32,985 nt of DNA from an uncultured Flavobacteriales bacterium. Its GTDB lineage: Bacteria; Bacteroidota; Bacteroidia; Flavobacteriales_D; Crocinitomicaceae. The stretch lies in the NCBI GenBank assembly GCA_905182775.1, contig CAJJCU010000095.1, forward strand, positions 1-32,985, written 5' to 3'. Below, in pieces: positions 8,128-18,025 of the stretch. Position numbers and translations under genes: made by a program. Positions within the stretch are counted from its first letter, which is position 1. Every line of letters begins with the position of its first letter. The notes beneath the pieces are model-generated. The model saw nothing but the letters and a program-made list of their open reading frames with translations. It ran no database searches and was not told the origin of the DNA.

Positions 8128-9120
8128 ATGGCAATTTTAGATTTTCAAAAACCAGATAAAGTAATAATGAATCACTCTGACGAGTTCAGTGGTGAATTCG
8201 AGTTCAGACCTCTAGAACCAGGGTACGGAATAACTATCGGTAACTCCCTTAGAAGAATCCTATTATCCTCATTAGAAGGCTTTGCAATTACTTCTATTAA
8301 GGTTCAAGGAGTAGATCACGAATTCACAACCATTAAAGGTGTTGTAGAAGACGTGACTGAGATCATTTTGAATCTTAAACAAGTTCGTTTCAAACGACAA
8401 ATTGAAGGAACTGACTCAGAAACTGTAACCCTTACAGTTGCTGGTCAAGACAAATTTACAGCAGGTGATATTGGAAAATACACAAGTGCTTTTCAAGTAT
8501 TGAATCCAGACCAAGTGATTTGTCACATGGAGAATTCAGTTAAGATTGAAATGGAACTCACAATCAATAAAGGTCGTGGATATGCTCCAGCAGAAGAAAA
8601 CAAAACTTCTACTGCTTCATTTGGAACTGTATTTATTGACTCAATTTTTACTCCTATTGTAAATGTTCAATATGAGATAGACAACTTTCGTGTTGAGCAA
8701 AAGACAGATTACGAGAAGCTTTTATTTACGATCAAAACAGATGGATCCGTTCATCCTAAAGAGGCGTTAAAAGAAGCAGCTAAAATCTTAATTCATCACT
8801 TCATGTTGTTCTCTGACGAGCGTATTACTTTAGAAAGTGATGCCAAATCAGAAACAGAAGAGTTTGATGAAACTTCTCTTCACATGAGACAATTACTTAA
8901 GACGAAACTAGTTGATATGGATTTATCAGTTCGTGCACTTAATTGCTTGAAAGCAGCTGATGTAGAAACGTTAGGAGATCTAGTTTCATATGCTAAATCA
9001 GATTTGTTGAAATTCAGAAACTTCGGTAAGAAATCTCTTACTGAGCTTGAGGATCTCGTTGACAACAAAGGTTTAACATTTGGAATGAATGTTTCTAAAT
9101 ACAAACTTGACAAAGAATAG
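8128..9120 (+). CDS. rpoA: DNA-directed RNA polymerase subunit alpha
   Basis: A 330-residue protein of normal length. The N-terminal dimerisation domain shows [38 protein letters not shown] and [20 protein letters not shown]. The C-terminal domain (about residues 250-330) has [16 protein letters not shown] and [16 protein letters not shown], the alpha-CTD helices that bind UP elements and activators. Two alpha subunits scaffold assembly of beta and beta'. It lies between rpsD (12-base gap) and rplQ (5-base gap), the conserved alpha-operon order. Confidence 0.98.
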   Translation: MAILDFQKPDKVIMNHSDEFSGEFEFRPLEPGYGITIGNSLRRILLSSLEGFAITSIKVQGVDHEFTTIKGVVEDVTEIILNLKQVRFKRQIEGTDSETVTLTVAGQDKFTAGDIGKYTSAFQVLNPDQVICHMENSVKIEMELTINKGRGYAPAEENKTSTASFGTVFIDSIFTPIVNVQYEIDNFRVEQKTDYEKLLFTIKTDGSVHPKEALKEAAKILIHHFMLFSDERITLESDAKSETEEFDETSLHMRQLLKTKLVDMDLSVRALNCLKAADVETLGDLVSYAKSDLLKFRNFGKKSLTELEDLVDNKGLTFGMNVSKYKLDKE

Positions 9121-9125
9121 GAATA

Positions 9126-9713
9126 ATGAGACACGGAAAGAAAGTAAATCACTTAAGCAGAAAGAAAGGACACAGAAGAAGTCTTCTTTCGAACATGGCG
9201 TGTTCATTAATCGAGCACAAAAGTATAAATACTACAATTGCCAAAGCAAAAGCGCTAAGAGTATACGTAGAGCCATTACTAACAAAATCAAAGACGGATT
9301 CAACACATTCGAGAAGAACTGTTTTTTCTTATTTGCAGGATAAAGAAATTGTTACAGAATTATTTAGAGATGTAGCACCAAAAATTGCAACTAGAAACGG
9401 AGGATATACAAGAATCATTAGAACTGGTTACAGACTAGGAGATAATGCTGAAATGTGTATGATTGAATTGGTTGACTTCAATGAAGTTTATACAAAAGAA
9501 GCTGATACTAAAACGACAAGAAGATCTCGTCGTGGTGGTAAAAAAGGAACTACCGCTTCTGAAAATGTTGAAGAAACAAAATCAGAAACAACAGCTTCTA
9601 CTGAAGAAACAGTTGTTGAAGACGTCGTTGAAGAAACAGCGTCCGATGCTTCAAATGAAGAAGCTTCACCAACTGAAGAGGACTCTTCTGAAGAAAAAAA
9701 GAAAGAGGACTAA
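9126..9713 (+). CDS. rplQ: 50S ribosomal protein L17 with long charged C-terminal tail
   Basis: A 195-residue protein. Residues 1 to about 123 are the L17 core: [47 protein letters not shown], and the end [20 protein letters not shown]17 alone is usually 115-130 residues. The remaining roughly 72 residues are low complexity, first basic ([13 protein letters not shown]) and then strongly acidic, rich in Glu, Thr and Ser. Tails of this kind are known from other Bacteroidota. L17 lies beside the tunnel exit, so the tail may be exposed at the ribosome surface. It is the last gene before the terminator at 9747. Confidence 0.96.
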   Translation: MRHGKKVNHLSRKKGHRRSLLSNMACSLIEHKSINTTIAKAKALRVYVEPLLTKSKTDSTHSRRTVFSYLQDKEIVTELFRDVAPKIATRNGGYTRIIRTGYRLGDNAEMCMIELVDFNEVYTKEADTKTTRRSRRGGKKGTTASENVEETKSETTASTEETVVEDVVEETASDASNEEASPTEEDSSEEKKKED

Positions 9714-9746
9714 GCATGAAATTTCGAAAGGAATAAAAATAATATT

Positions 9747-9778
9747 AAAAAAAGGCGATGGTATCATCGCCTTTTTTT
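9747..9778 (+). terminator. Intrinsic terminator of the ribosomal superoperon
   Basis: AAAAAAAGGCGATG (9747-9760) and CATCGCCTTTTTTT (9765-9778) are perfect inverted repeats of 14 bases around a GTAT loop, with a GC-containing core and a T run. It lies 33 bases after the rplQ stop and before carA. Because the A and T tracts are symmetric it could also act on transcripts from the other strand, but no opposing gene ends here. Confidence 0.92.
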
Positions 9779-9791
9779 ATGTTTTAGCGCA

Positions 9792-9818
9792 TTGATATGT
9801 GTTAAGTTTCTAATTTTA
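9792..9818 (+). promoter_or_regulatory. Candidate carA promoter (TTG...TAATTTTA)
   Basis: TTG at 9792-9794 and TAATTTTA at 9811-9818 are 16 bases apart, close to the Bacteroidota layout TTG-N17-20-TAnnTTTG, but the last base of the -7 box is A instead of G. A promoter is expected here because the strong terminator lies directly upstream and carA begins 16 bases downstream. Confidence 0.4.
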
Positions 9819-9834
9819 CATAAAATAAAATTCA

Positions 9835-12220
<2,386 letters not shown>

Positions 12221-12231
12221 AAAACTCTATC

Positions 12232-12570
12232 ATGCGTCAATCAATTATATTATCTCTTTTCATTCTAGTAACGACTTTTTCATTCGGACAAGAAATAAAT
12301 AAATACTTTGCACAGGCACACTTCAAAACTGATGACGTTGCTCTAATCAAAAATGTAGAGGAATCTATTAGGGCTCAAGCCGGCATATGGATGGCCCGAA
12401 TTGACCCTACCAATGGTAATGTCTTAATATTTACAGGAGAATTGCCTTACTTGACAGAAGAAGAATTATTAAACCTATTTGGGGACTATGCTGATTTAAT
12501 TGCTTGTCCTTATATTGGGATTGTTCGCGTTGATGAAATCAAAACTTTTCCCTTCGAAGATTGTGAATGA
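12232..12570 (+). CDS. Small secreted protein of unknown function
   Basis: A 112-residue protein. Residues 1-19 form a Sec signal peptide (MRQSIILSLFILVTTFSFG) with a likely cleavage before Gln20. The mature part of about 93 residues has an alternating pattern (AHFKTDDVALIKNVEESI, then MARIDPTNGNVLIFT, then a helix EEELLNLFGDYADL, then IGIVRVDEI) compatible with a beta-alpha-beta-beta-alpha-beta ferredoxin-like fold, as in HMA domains, but no CxxC metal motif is present. Two cysteines occur near the end. I do not recognise the family. It lies 11 bases after eno and overlaps the Nudix gene by four bases (ATGA), so it is likely cotranslated with it. Confidence 0.75.
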   Translation: MRQSIILSLFILVTTFSFGQEINKYFAQAHFKTDDVALIKNVEESIRAQAGIWMARIDPTNGNVLIFTGELPYLTEEELLNLFGDYADLIACPYIGIVRVDEIKTFPFEDCE

Positions 12571-13013
12571 GACGTTTTAATCAACGTGCCTATGGAATTC
12601 TAGTCAATGAATCTGAAGAAGTCTTAATTTCCGACGAATTTAGATTCGGTACCTATTTCAGAAAATTTCCCGGAGGAGGTGTAGAATATGGAGAAGGTAT
12701 TCTTGATGCTTTAAAAAGAGAGTTCCTGGAAGAATTAAATCTAGATATAGATTCCTATGAATTCCTTTATTTCAATGACTACTTTCAAGAGTCAACATTT
12801 CATGAGCAGACACAAGTGACTTGTTTCTATTATATCGTCCATTGCAAGTATGAAAAAGAGCTAGGAAACGTTAACTATAATATTCCCCTTATTGAAGATG
12901 GAGAATATCAGAAATGGATTCCACTCAGAACATTGACACCAGAAATGCTCACCTTCAAAATTGATCGAGATGCATTGACCGCTCTAAAAATAAAATTAGA
13001 TCTTATTTCTTAA
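12567..13013 (+). CDS. Nudix hydrolase
   Basis: A 148-residue single-domain Nudix protein. The Nudix box spans residues 37-59: Gly37, Glu43, then REFLEELNL at 51-59, matching GX5EX7REUXEEXGU except that the last conserved glycine is Asn58. The metal-binding glutamates (Glu52, Glu55, Glu56) are present. Such enzymes hydrolyse nucleoside diphosphates linked to another moiety; the substrate cannot be told from sequence. The N-terminal part RAYGILVNESEEVLISDEF is the usual first strand pair. It starts inside the preceding secreted-protein gene and its last 11 bases overlap the convergent dehydrogenase gene. Confidence 0.9.
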   Translation: MRRFNQRAYGILVNESEEVLISDEFRFGTYFRKFPGGGVEYGEGILDALKREFLEELNLDIDSYEFLYFNDYFQESTFHEQTQVTCFYYIVHCKYEKELGNVNYNIPLIEDGEYQKWIPLRTLTPEMLTFKIDRDALTALKIKLDLIS

Positions 13014-13893
13014 AATTATCAGCTAGAATCAAGTCTTTGGTTCCATGTCCCCAACTATAGAAACCTTCACCTGTTTTAACTCCTTTTTTACCAGCTGTCA
13101 CCATATTCACGAGTAATGGACAAGGCGCATACTTTGGATTTCCAAAACCGTCATACAATACTTCAAGAATTGCCAAACAAACATCTAGGCCAATAAAATC
13201 CGCTAATTGAAGGGGCCCCATAGGATGGGCCATTCCTAATTTCATTACCGTATCAATCTCCTCGACCCCCGCAACACCCTCATGTAAGGTGCAGATGGCC
13301 TCATTGATCATTGGCATTAATATGCGATTGGCAACAAAGCCAGGGTAATCATTTACCTCAACAGGAATCTTTTTAAGACTTTTTGACAAGCTCATAATAG
13401 AAGCTGTAACGACATCTGATGTTGAATACCCTCTAATTATCTCAACGAGCTTCATCACGGGGACAGGGTTCATAAAATGCATCCCTATCACCTTGTCTGG
13501 ACGGTTTGTTACAGCAGCGATTTGAGTAATTGAAATCGAAGATGTATTGGTTGCTAGAATAGTTTCCGCATCAGCTAGCTCATCTAGTTGTTTGAATATC
13601 TTCAACTTAAGGCTCGTATTTTCAGTTGCAGCCTCAACGACTAAGTCAGCTCCTGCTATTCCTGTCTCTATTGATGTATTGATCGAAATTCTCGAAAGGG
13701 TAGCGTCCTTATCTTCCTGTGCTATTTTTTCTTTGGCGAGTTGGCGGTCTAAGTTCTTTGTAATTGTACCTAAGGCACGGTCTAATGCTTCTTTAGATAA
13801 ATCAATCAAAGTTACCGAATAACCCGACTGAGCAAAAACATGCGCAATTCCATTTCCCATAGTACCTGCACCAATAACTGCAATGTTCTTCAT
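13003..13893 (-). CDS. 3-hydroxyacyl-CoA (3-hydroxybutyryl-CoA) dehydrogenase
   Basis: A 296-residue NAD(P)-dependent enzyme oxidising (or forming) (S)-3-hydroxyacyl-CoA. I chose ATG 13893 as start, giving MKNIAVIGAGTMGNGIAHVF with the Rossmann GxGxxG at once; an in-frame start at 13923 would add ten residues and read through the candidate promoter. The acidic end of beta-2 (LIDLS) suggests NAD. Catalytic His139 and Glu151 are visible in GMHFMNPVPVMKLVEIIRG, after ATNTSSISI. The C-terminal dimer domain begins PGFVANRILMPMINEA. The size fits the single-function Hbd/PaaH type, as opposed to FadB fusions. It stands alone on the minus strand; its role may be in fatty-acid, butyrate or phenylacetate breakdown. 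Confidence 0.92.
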   Translation of the reverse strand: MKNIAVIGAGTMGNGIAHVFAQSGYSVTLIDLSKEALDRALGTITKNLDRQLAKEKIAQEDKDATLSRISINTSIETGIAGADLVVEAATENTSLKLKIFKQLDELADAETILATNTSSISITQIAAVTNRPDKVIGMHFMNPVPVMKLVEIIRGYSTSDVVTASIMSLSKSLKKIPVEVNDYPGFVANRILMPMINEAICTLHEGVAGVEEIDTVMKLGMAHPMGPLQLADFIGLDVCLAILEVLYDGFGNPKYAPCPLLVNMVTAGKKGVKTGEGFYSWGHGTKDLILADNFKK

Positions 13894-13906
13894 AATTTTT
13901 TTTTTA

Positions 13907-13914
13907 CAAATATA
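13907..13914 (-). promoter_or_regulatory. Candidate dehydrogenase promoter, -7 box TATATTTG
   Basis: Read on the minus strand, TATATTTG at 13914-13907 matches TAnnTTTG exactly and lies 13 bases upstream of the ATG at 13893, separated by an A tract (ten consecutive A on this strand). No good -33 TTG is seen at the right spacing. The predicted 5' leader would be very short and A-rich. Confidence 0.45.
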
Positions 13915-13969
13915 AGAAATCAATGAGTTTACTCGGTTTTTAACTAGAAATCAATCCGTTCCAATTTCT

Positions 13970-13977
13970 TACCTTTG
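13970..13977 (+). promoter_or_regulatory. Candidate promoter of the polysaccharide locus, -7 box TACCTTTG
   Basis: TACCTTTG at 13970-13977 matches the TAnnTTTG consensus exactly. It ends 6 bases before the ATG at 13984, so a transcript from it would be leaderless or nearly so, and it overlaps the alternative TTG start at 13975. I see no convincing -33 TTG. It is back to back with the box of the divergent dehydrogenase gene within a 90-base intergenic region. Confidence 0.45.
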
Positions 13978-13983
13978 ACAGGA

Positions 13984-15291
13984 ATGCTGAATCGCCTTAA
14001 AAACAAGTTTATCACCAATGATTTTTTAAAGTCATTAGCTGTTTTAATGACGGGTACCTTAATTGCCCAAATAGTTGGGTACATGCTTGCACCGATTATA
14101 ACAAGACTTTATTCTCCAGCCGAGATGGGTGAGTTTGGTATGTTTCAACGAATTACTCTTTTACTGGCAACAATAGCCACGGCCAGATACGAATATGCCC
14201 TTCCGCTGCCAAAAAAAGAGAGACATGCTTTTTTCCTATTTCGATTTGCCTTAAAAATAACATGTGTCACCTTATTAATATCGCTCTTAGTAGGTATTCT
14301 ATATGGGATGATCAAAAATGAAGGAATGGATTATTACCTACTCATTTCATTTTTATTACTCACCGTTTTTTCGGTGGTCTTCTTTAACCTTGGGACAAAT
14401 TGGTCAGTCCGAAAAAAATATTTTCGTAAGATCTCAATGGCTAAAATGACTCAGTCTATTTCACTCAATGGATTAAGAGTTGTTTTTGGGGTTTTTCAAT
14501 TTGGAAGTCTCGGTTTAATCTTAGCATATGGAATTAGTTTTCTCCTAAGTGCCCTTTATTTTCTTAGAGATTTTTTGTTTTTAAATGGTGCCGTCTATTC
14601 TAAATTATCTTCCTTAAAAACCAGGGTAATGTCTAGAAAGTACAAAGACTTTCCAAGAGCAAATTTACCTTTGGCGCTTAGTGATTATGTGCGAGACGTT
14701 TTGGTCGCGCTAATTTTAATTGAATTCTTCTCTCAAAGCTTATTTGGAGCCTTTGACCATTCCTACCGAATGCTTAGAATACCAGTAATGCTAATAGGAG
14801 CATCATTATCACATGTTTTCTTTAGTCGCATTTCAGCATATAAAACAGAGGGGAAATTAATCTTTCCTCTTTTCCGAAAAGTAATTTCAATTTTATCATT
14901 ATTATCCATTATTCCGTTCGTTATTATTTATTTCTTCGGCGCACCTCTGTTTGGGTTTGTTTTTGGTGCAGAATGGCGTTTTGCTGGTGAACTTTCAGAA
15001 ATCATGGCGCCATGGCTCATGCTAAATTTCATAATCTCTCCACTCTCCACAATTCCTTTAGTTTTTGGTAAACAAAAACCCTATTTGCTAATTGGCGTAA
15101 TTGCCTCCTTATTGCAAATTATAGGTTTCGTTTTAATCCCTTGGATGCTCGGAAATATGAATAAAAACATTTCCTTTATGTTCCAGTGTGTTACTTGGGC
15201 ACAAGTAATAATGGCATTGATCACGATTTATTTCCTTTTCAATATTGTCAAAAAACACGATGCAGCCATTACAGAAGAAAGTAAACTATAG
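13984..15291 (+). CDS. Polysaccharide (O-antigen repeat unit) flippase, Wzx-like
   Basis: A 435-residue polytopic membrane protein with about 12 hydrophobic segments, of the MOP/PST exporter type that flips undecaprenyl-linked oligosaccharide across the inner membrane. The start AVLMTGTLIAQIVGYMLAPI with ITRLYSPAEMGEFGMFQRI is typical: LYSP.E.G.F is the characteristic Wzx N-terminal motif. A later FGAEWRFAGELSEIMAPW segment is also family-like. I prefer ATG 13984; a TTG at 13975 would add three residues but lies inside the -7-like box. It is the first gene of the locus; the next gene begins 2 bases after the stop. Confidence 0.9.
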   Translation: MLNRLKNKFITNDFLKSLAVLMTGTLIAQIVGYMLAPIITRLYSPAEMGEFGMFQRITLLLATIATARYEYALPLPKKERHAFFLFRFALKITCVTLLISLLVGILYGMIKNEGMDYYLLISFLLLTVFSVVFFNLGTNWSVRKKYFRKISMAKMTQSISLNGLRVVFGVFQFGSLGLILAYGISFLLSALYFLRDFLFLNGAVYSKLSSLKTRVMSRKYKDFPRANLPLALSDYVRDVLVALILIEFFSQSLFGAFDHSYRMLRIPVMLIGASLSHVFFSRISAYKTEGKLIFPLFRKVISILSLLSIIPFVIIYFFGAPLFGFVFGAEWRFAGELSEIMAPWLMLNFIISPLSTIPLVFGKQKPYLLIGVIASLLQIIGFVLIPWMLGNMNKNISFMFQCVTWAQVIMALITIYFLFNIVKKHDAAITEESKL

Positions 15292-15293
15292 AT

Positions 15294-16643
15294 TTGAACA
15301 TCCTAAAATCATATCCATTTAAGAAAGAAAGTAAATCCAACTTTGAATCGGGACTTTATGCTTTTTTACTCTTTTTCGCCACACTTTATTTCTCAAATGA
15401 GTATTTTTATTTAGCGATTCCTGTTTCCGTTCTCATCTTCAACACAAAGTCTCTACTTAATAATAAAAATGATATTTTAGCGCGCAAATCGCTCCAGAGA
15501 GTTATTTTACTTACGACCATATATGTCATCGCATCTTATGTCAATAAATTAGTTAATGGGCACCCCATAGGTTCACTAAAGGAATACTACGCATCTTTTC
15601 TCTTGTTTCCTGTCCTCTTGTTTTCTGCAGCATTAATTGATCTAAGAAAGGTTTTTAAGTTCTTTATTTATTTTGTTGCTTTTGAGGCTGTAATTGGATT
15701 GATTGAGTACTATTTTGGCGTGCGATCCTTCTTTCTTGAAAATATTGCTGAAGTGAATAGTAGCAGCGAGTATTTATATGACCACCGCGTAAACGGATTA
15801 AGCCTGAGCTCCTCCATATTTTCACTCAAATTACTCGTATCCATCATCGCTATTGAATTTTCGATCATTAAAAAAAGGCTTAAAATAATACTTAAAGGAC
15901 TTCTTTTTATCGGAATATTAATCTCCTTTAACAGAGCGTTGATTGTTTCAATACTCATTTTTTGGATGGTCCTTTTTGTGTACCAACTTTTTACCTGCAA
16001 GAAGTATAATTTAAAAAATAGCTTCAAAATAGCGCTAAACTTTTTACTGTTTACGGGTGTGTTTTTACTCTTCTCAAATCATAATCTTTTGGTCGAAATG
16101 CAAAAGAAAAATCCAGAGAAGCAGCAATTGGAAATGAAGTTTAAGAGTCTTGAAAAAAAATTAACCTTTAATGATTTCAAAGAAACAACGCAGACCGATT
16201 TCTTTCCTAAAATGAAGGAGGGGAGCGAACTAGACACCAATTTACGCGCTAACAAAATATTTTATAACTCTGCTAAAGGTTTCAACACTTCGGGACGTAC
16301 CTTGATTTGGATGAATTACATAGCCTACATCGACCAGCATATGTGGTTTGGATATGGCTCTGATAAATTACTATTCAAGGCTGTCGATCAAGACAATAAG
16401 AAAATAAAGTTGATCCATGCCCACAATTCATTCCTCCAATTACTTGCCACAAACGGCCTCCCCATCAGCATGCTATTTATTGTTATTATTTGGCTGGTTT
16501 GGACCAAAAAAAACTTTTTGTTTTTGATTCCAATTCTAATATTCTCTACTTTTCAATATGGGATTTTTTGGGGTTTCTCCCTTTTAGATCTTTTCTTTTT
16601 TAGTATTCTAATGTATCCCTCAAAGCTGCTAGATGAAAAATAG
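15294..16643 (+). CDS. O-antigen polymerase/ligase-like membrane protein (Wzy/WaaL type), first copy
   Basis: A 449-residue polytopic protein with about 10-12 membrane segments. It has a large periplasmic-type loop (about residues 260-350) with SGRTLIWMNYIAYIDQHMW and GYGSDKL, then the HAHNSFLQLLATNGLP motif characteristic of the O-antigen ligase/polymerase superfamily, and closing membrane helices. Wzy polymerises lipid-linked repeat units and WaaL transfers the chain to lipid A core; sequence alone does not separate them. The only sensible start is TTG at 15294, since the next in-frame ATG lies far downstream. It ends 11 bases inside the following gene. Confidence 0.82.
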   Translation: MNILKSYPFKKESKSNFESGLYAFLLFFATLYFSNEYFYLAIPVSVLIFNTKSLLNNKNDILARKSLQRVILLTTIYVIASYVNKLVNGHPIGSLKEYYASFLLFPVLLFSAALIDLRKVFKFFIYFVAFEAVIGLIEYYFGVRSFFLENIAEVNSSSEYLYDHRVNGLSLSSSIFSLKLLVSIIAIEFSIIKKRLKIILKGLLFIGILISFNRALIVSILIFWMVLFVYQLFTCKKYNLKNSFKIALNFLLFTGVFLLFSNHNLLVEMQKKNPEKQQLEMKFKSLEKKLTFNDFKETTQTDFFPKMKEGSELDTNLRANKIFYNSAKGFNTSGRTLIWMNYIAYIDQHMWFGYGSDKLLFKAVDQDNKKIKLIHAHNSFLQLLATNGLPISMLFIVIIWLVWTKKNFLFLIPILIFSTFQYGIFWGFSLLDLFFFSILMYPSKLLDEK

Positions 16644-18024
16644 TATTGCAGAATTAGTGTCTAAGATTGAGGAGGAATATGATGTGCGAAGCATTCAAAC
16701 CTCAAGATTTAATCGCACTTTTGAAATATACCCATGGATCAAAGCTAAACTCTTTCACAAATTGGTTCTCGGTAAAGAAAGCCTTGCTCATAAATCAACC
16801 AAAAGCCTGCTGTTACAATTTAAATCCCTTTTTTACGGAACATGGAATTTGTTTATTCGAAAATATGAAATCTGGGCATTCACAAATAGTGTTGAGCGCA
16901 TAGCAATGAATGGCCGCTATTCTGATAAATTATTTGATAAAATCTCAAGTTATACAAAAGGGAATGTTTTACTGATCGAATTTCAATATTTCAAAAAATT
17001 CCCGTTCCGTAAAGTTTTAAGTAAGTACGTTACTTCAAAAGCCCTTTTTTTACTTTCAGAAGAAATATATGGACGCGTCTTCTTAAGGAAATTTGAAGTC
17101 AAGAACCATAAAATGGTTGCCAAAATTGAAAGGGAATTAAAGTGCCAGGTTAACCTAAATTCAATCCTAAGGAAGAATTTAGCACAATATAGAATGATGA
17201 AGTTTTGGCTTAAAATTTTACCAAAACCAAAGTATGTCTTCATGTCTGTATCCTATAATCATTATGGTTATATCAGAGCTTTTAAAGAGGCAGGCATCCC
17301 ACTTATTGAATTCCAGCATGGAGTGATCAGTGAAAATCATCAAGCATATAATTACAAAGCAGTACTATCTCCATGTCAATTCCCCGATTATGTCGCTGTC
17401 TTTGGTGAGAATGAAAGTGACTTTTTAACACGAAAATCAAAAATGCCAATTCAAGGGGTTTCGATTATTGGCCGGTCAATCATTGATCATTATCTTCAAG
17501 AGGGCATAGAAAATGGCGTAAATAAAACCATCTGTGTCGCTCTTCAGGAAGGACCTATTGGGGATAAAGCAATTAAATTTCTATTAGACTTTAACAAGAA
17601 TTCGGAAATAAAGTACACCTTCATGTTGGTTCCGCGGAGGACATCCGAAATGACCTATAGGGCATCATTCGATTTTCCTGAAAACTTTGTCTTTTCAAAA
17701 AATAATATTTATGAAACCTTATCGCGTTGTGACGTAAGTATCACTGCCTATTCCACAGTTGCTTCTGAAGCGCTATCATTGGGTAAGACTAGTATTCTAA
17801 TTAATATAGATAACAAAGCCAAAGAAGTATTTGAAGCAAGTCTGGGTGAGAATCCATTTGTTTATTTTATTGAGATACCCACTGATCTTATAGCGCTACT
17901 AAAAAAAGAAAGCCCTCGTAAAGTTGAGGTGGCAAGCTCGAATAACCTGAATATTAAAACAGATTATCAGAACAATTGTATGGCATTGATAAATCTATTG
18001 CCAAATATAAAACCTCAATTGTAA
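16633..18024 (+). CDS. Putative GT-B-fold glycosyltransferase of unknown specificity
   Basis: A 463-residue soluble protein that I do not recognise as a named family. The C-terminal half resembles GT-B enzymes. A QHG motif at residues 228-230 in IPLIEFQHGVISENHQAY recalls the acceptor/donor cleft of capsule, polysialyl and glycerophosphate transferases. A Rossmann-like domain follows, with VSIIGRSIIDHYL, VALQEGPIGDKA, and the donor-site-like CDVSITAYSTVASEALSLGK (about 366-385). The N-terminal 120 residues are basic and show no motif. It overlaps the upstream polymerase-like gene by 11 bases and is followed after 1 base by the second ligase-like gene, so it belongs to the locus. It may transfer a sugar or a polyol phosphate. 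Confidence 0.6.
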   Translation: MKNSIAELVSKIEEEYDVRSIQTSRFNRTFEIYPWIKAKLFHKLVLGKESLAHKSTKSLLLQFKSLFYGTWNLFIRKYEIWAFTNSVERIAMNGRYSDKLFDKISSYTKGNVLLIEFQYFKKFPFRKVLSKYVTSKALFLLSEEIYGRVFLRKFEVKNHKMVAKIERELKCQVNLNSILRKNLAQYRMMKFWLKILPKPKYVFMSVSYNHYGYIRAFKEAGIPLIEFQHGVISENHQAYNYKAVLSPCQFPDYVAVFGENESDFLTRKSKMPIQGVSIIGRSIIDHYLQEGIENGVNKTICVALQEGPIGDKAIKFLLDFNKNSEIKYTFMLVPRRTSEMTYRASFDFPENFVFSKNNIYETLSRCDVSITAYSTVASEALSLGKTSILINIDNKAKEVFEASLGENPFVYFIEIPTDLIALLKKESPRKVEVASSNNLNIKTDYQNNCMALINLLPNIKPQL

Positions 18025-18025
18025 A

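Noticed and set aside
9463-9795. 110-residue + frame rich in Lys, Gln and Leu overlapping the end of rplQ
   Set aside because: It is a frame shadow of the low-complexity L17 tail, and its end runs through the terminator hairpin.
13894-13923. Ten-residue N-terminal extension of the dehydrogenase
   Set aside because: The Rossmann fold starts directly at ATG 13893, and the extension would read through the -7 box and A tract.
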